From Planctomycetota bacterium (GTDB lineage Bacteria; Planctomycetota; UBA1135; GCA-002686595), in the NCBI GenBank assembly GCA_016714045.1, contig JADJNY010000005.1:124001-188000 (forward strand): a stretch of DNA of 64,000 bases, read 5' to 3'. A program made the translations under genes and the position numbers. Positions 63,769-64,000 of this stretch are shown here, piece by piece (the first letter of the stretch is position 1; each line of letters begins with the position of its first letter). The notes below the pieces were generated by a model. It had not been told where the DNA came from, did no database searches, and saw nothing but the letters and a program-made list of their open reading frames with translations.

Positions 63769-64000
63769 ATGACCCAGTTCAACGACAGCGCGAAGGCTCG
63801 CTACGGCAAGCAGGACTACACCCCGAAGAAGAAGATCGAGGGCGTCGAGATCGTCGAGTTGAAGCGCTTCAACGACGACGGCGGCGCGATGACGGAGCTC
63901 GGGCGGCTCGACGGCGGCGTGCACAAGCAGCTCCCGGGCTTCACGGTGAAGCAGGTGAACTACTCGGTGCTCGAGCCGCTCGCGATCAAGGCGTTCCACC
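63769..64000 (+). CDS. Start of a cupin-type gene resembling dTDP-4-dehydrorhamnose 3,5-epimerase
   Basis: The first 77 codons, truncated by the right edge. MTQFNDSAKARYGKQDYTPK, then IEGVEIVELKRFNDDGG and PGFTVKQVNYSVLEPLAIKAFH. The KQVNYS and AIKAFH strands match the opening of RmlC-like cupin epimerases and related sugar-nucleotide enzymes. Function beyond the cupin fold cannot be confirmed from this part. Divergent from the deoxyhypusine-synthase-like gene, with a 263-bp intergenic region that must hold both promoters. Confidence 0.7.
   Translation, partial: MTQFNDSAKARYGKQDYTPKKKIEGVEIVELKRFNDDGGAMTELGRLDGGVHKQLPGFTVKQVNYSVLEPLAIKAFH

Overview
The window is high-GC bacterial chromosome, most probably from an uncultured lineage of Planctomycetota. 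The evidence is a DUF1501 protein paired with a DUF1549/DUF1553 (PSD1) cytochrome-like protein, many secreted proteins of unknown function, GTG starts, and a large FG-GAP protein whose C-terminus carries the Cys/Gly-rich signature (CHGDGTG...CPC...GCANS) that I associate with deep-branching planctomycetes. The lineage assignment is inference. I see no insertion sequence, prophage, CRISPR array or rRNA.

Layout. 0-6 kb, minus strand: a two-subunit molybdenum hydroxylase, a CnoX-like thioredoxin-TPR protein and an S9 peptidase. 6-13 kb: a hybrid histidine kinase, RecQ, and a flavin reductase fused to a membrane polyferredoxin. 13-19 kb: envelope and secreted proteins, a PQQ-type sugar dehydrogenase, and a GGDEF/PilZ cyclic-di-GMP pair. 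19-27 kb: the translation cluster rpsB-tsf-(903-aa membrane protein)-pyrH-frr followed by two tRNA-Lys genes. 27-36 kb: the 14-repeat FG-GAP protein and the DUF1501/PSD1 pair. 36-42 kb: a 10-bp minisatellite, a polytopic membrane protein, an aminopeptidase P, and a flotillin/NfeD pair. 42-47.6 kb: Trm112-like and EboE-like genes, tRNA-Glu, a DUF2064 protein and a XerC/D recombinase. 47.6-54 kb: a lipoprotein, an alpha-toroid protein, a methyltransferase, an MFS transporter and pabB. 54-60.5 kb: a translationally coupled HEAT/envelope cluster, xseA with a GT2 glycosyltransferase, and a DUF1003 protein. 60.5-64 kb: a decayed NYN gene, a tandem PARP-type zinc-finger protein, a deoxyhypusine-synthase-like enzyme, and the start of a cupin epimerase-like gene.

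Three genes (molybdenum hydroxylase large subunit, rpsB, pabB) are each broken by what looks like one missing base, with the expected protein resuming in the next frame. Because rpsB is essential, consensus indel errors are more likely than real mutations.

The strongest leads for less-described biology are the tandem PARP-type zinc-finger protein beside a deoxyhypusine-synthase-like enzyme with a Lys/Ala/Pro tail, the apparently circularly permuted flavin-polyferredoxin fusion, the 14-repeat FG-GAP protein, a stand-alone EboE homologue, and the coupled envelope cluster at 54.4-57.2 kb. None amounts to a demonstrated new system.
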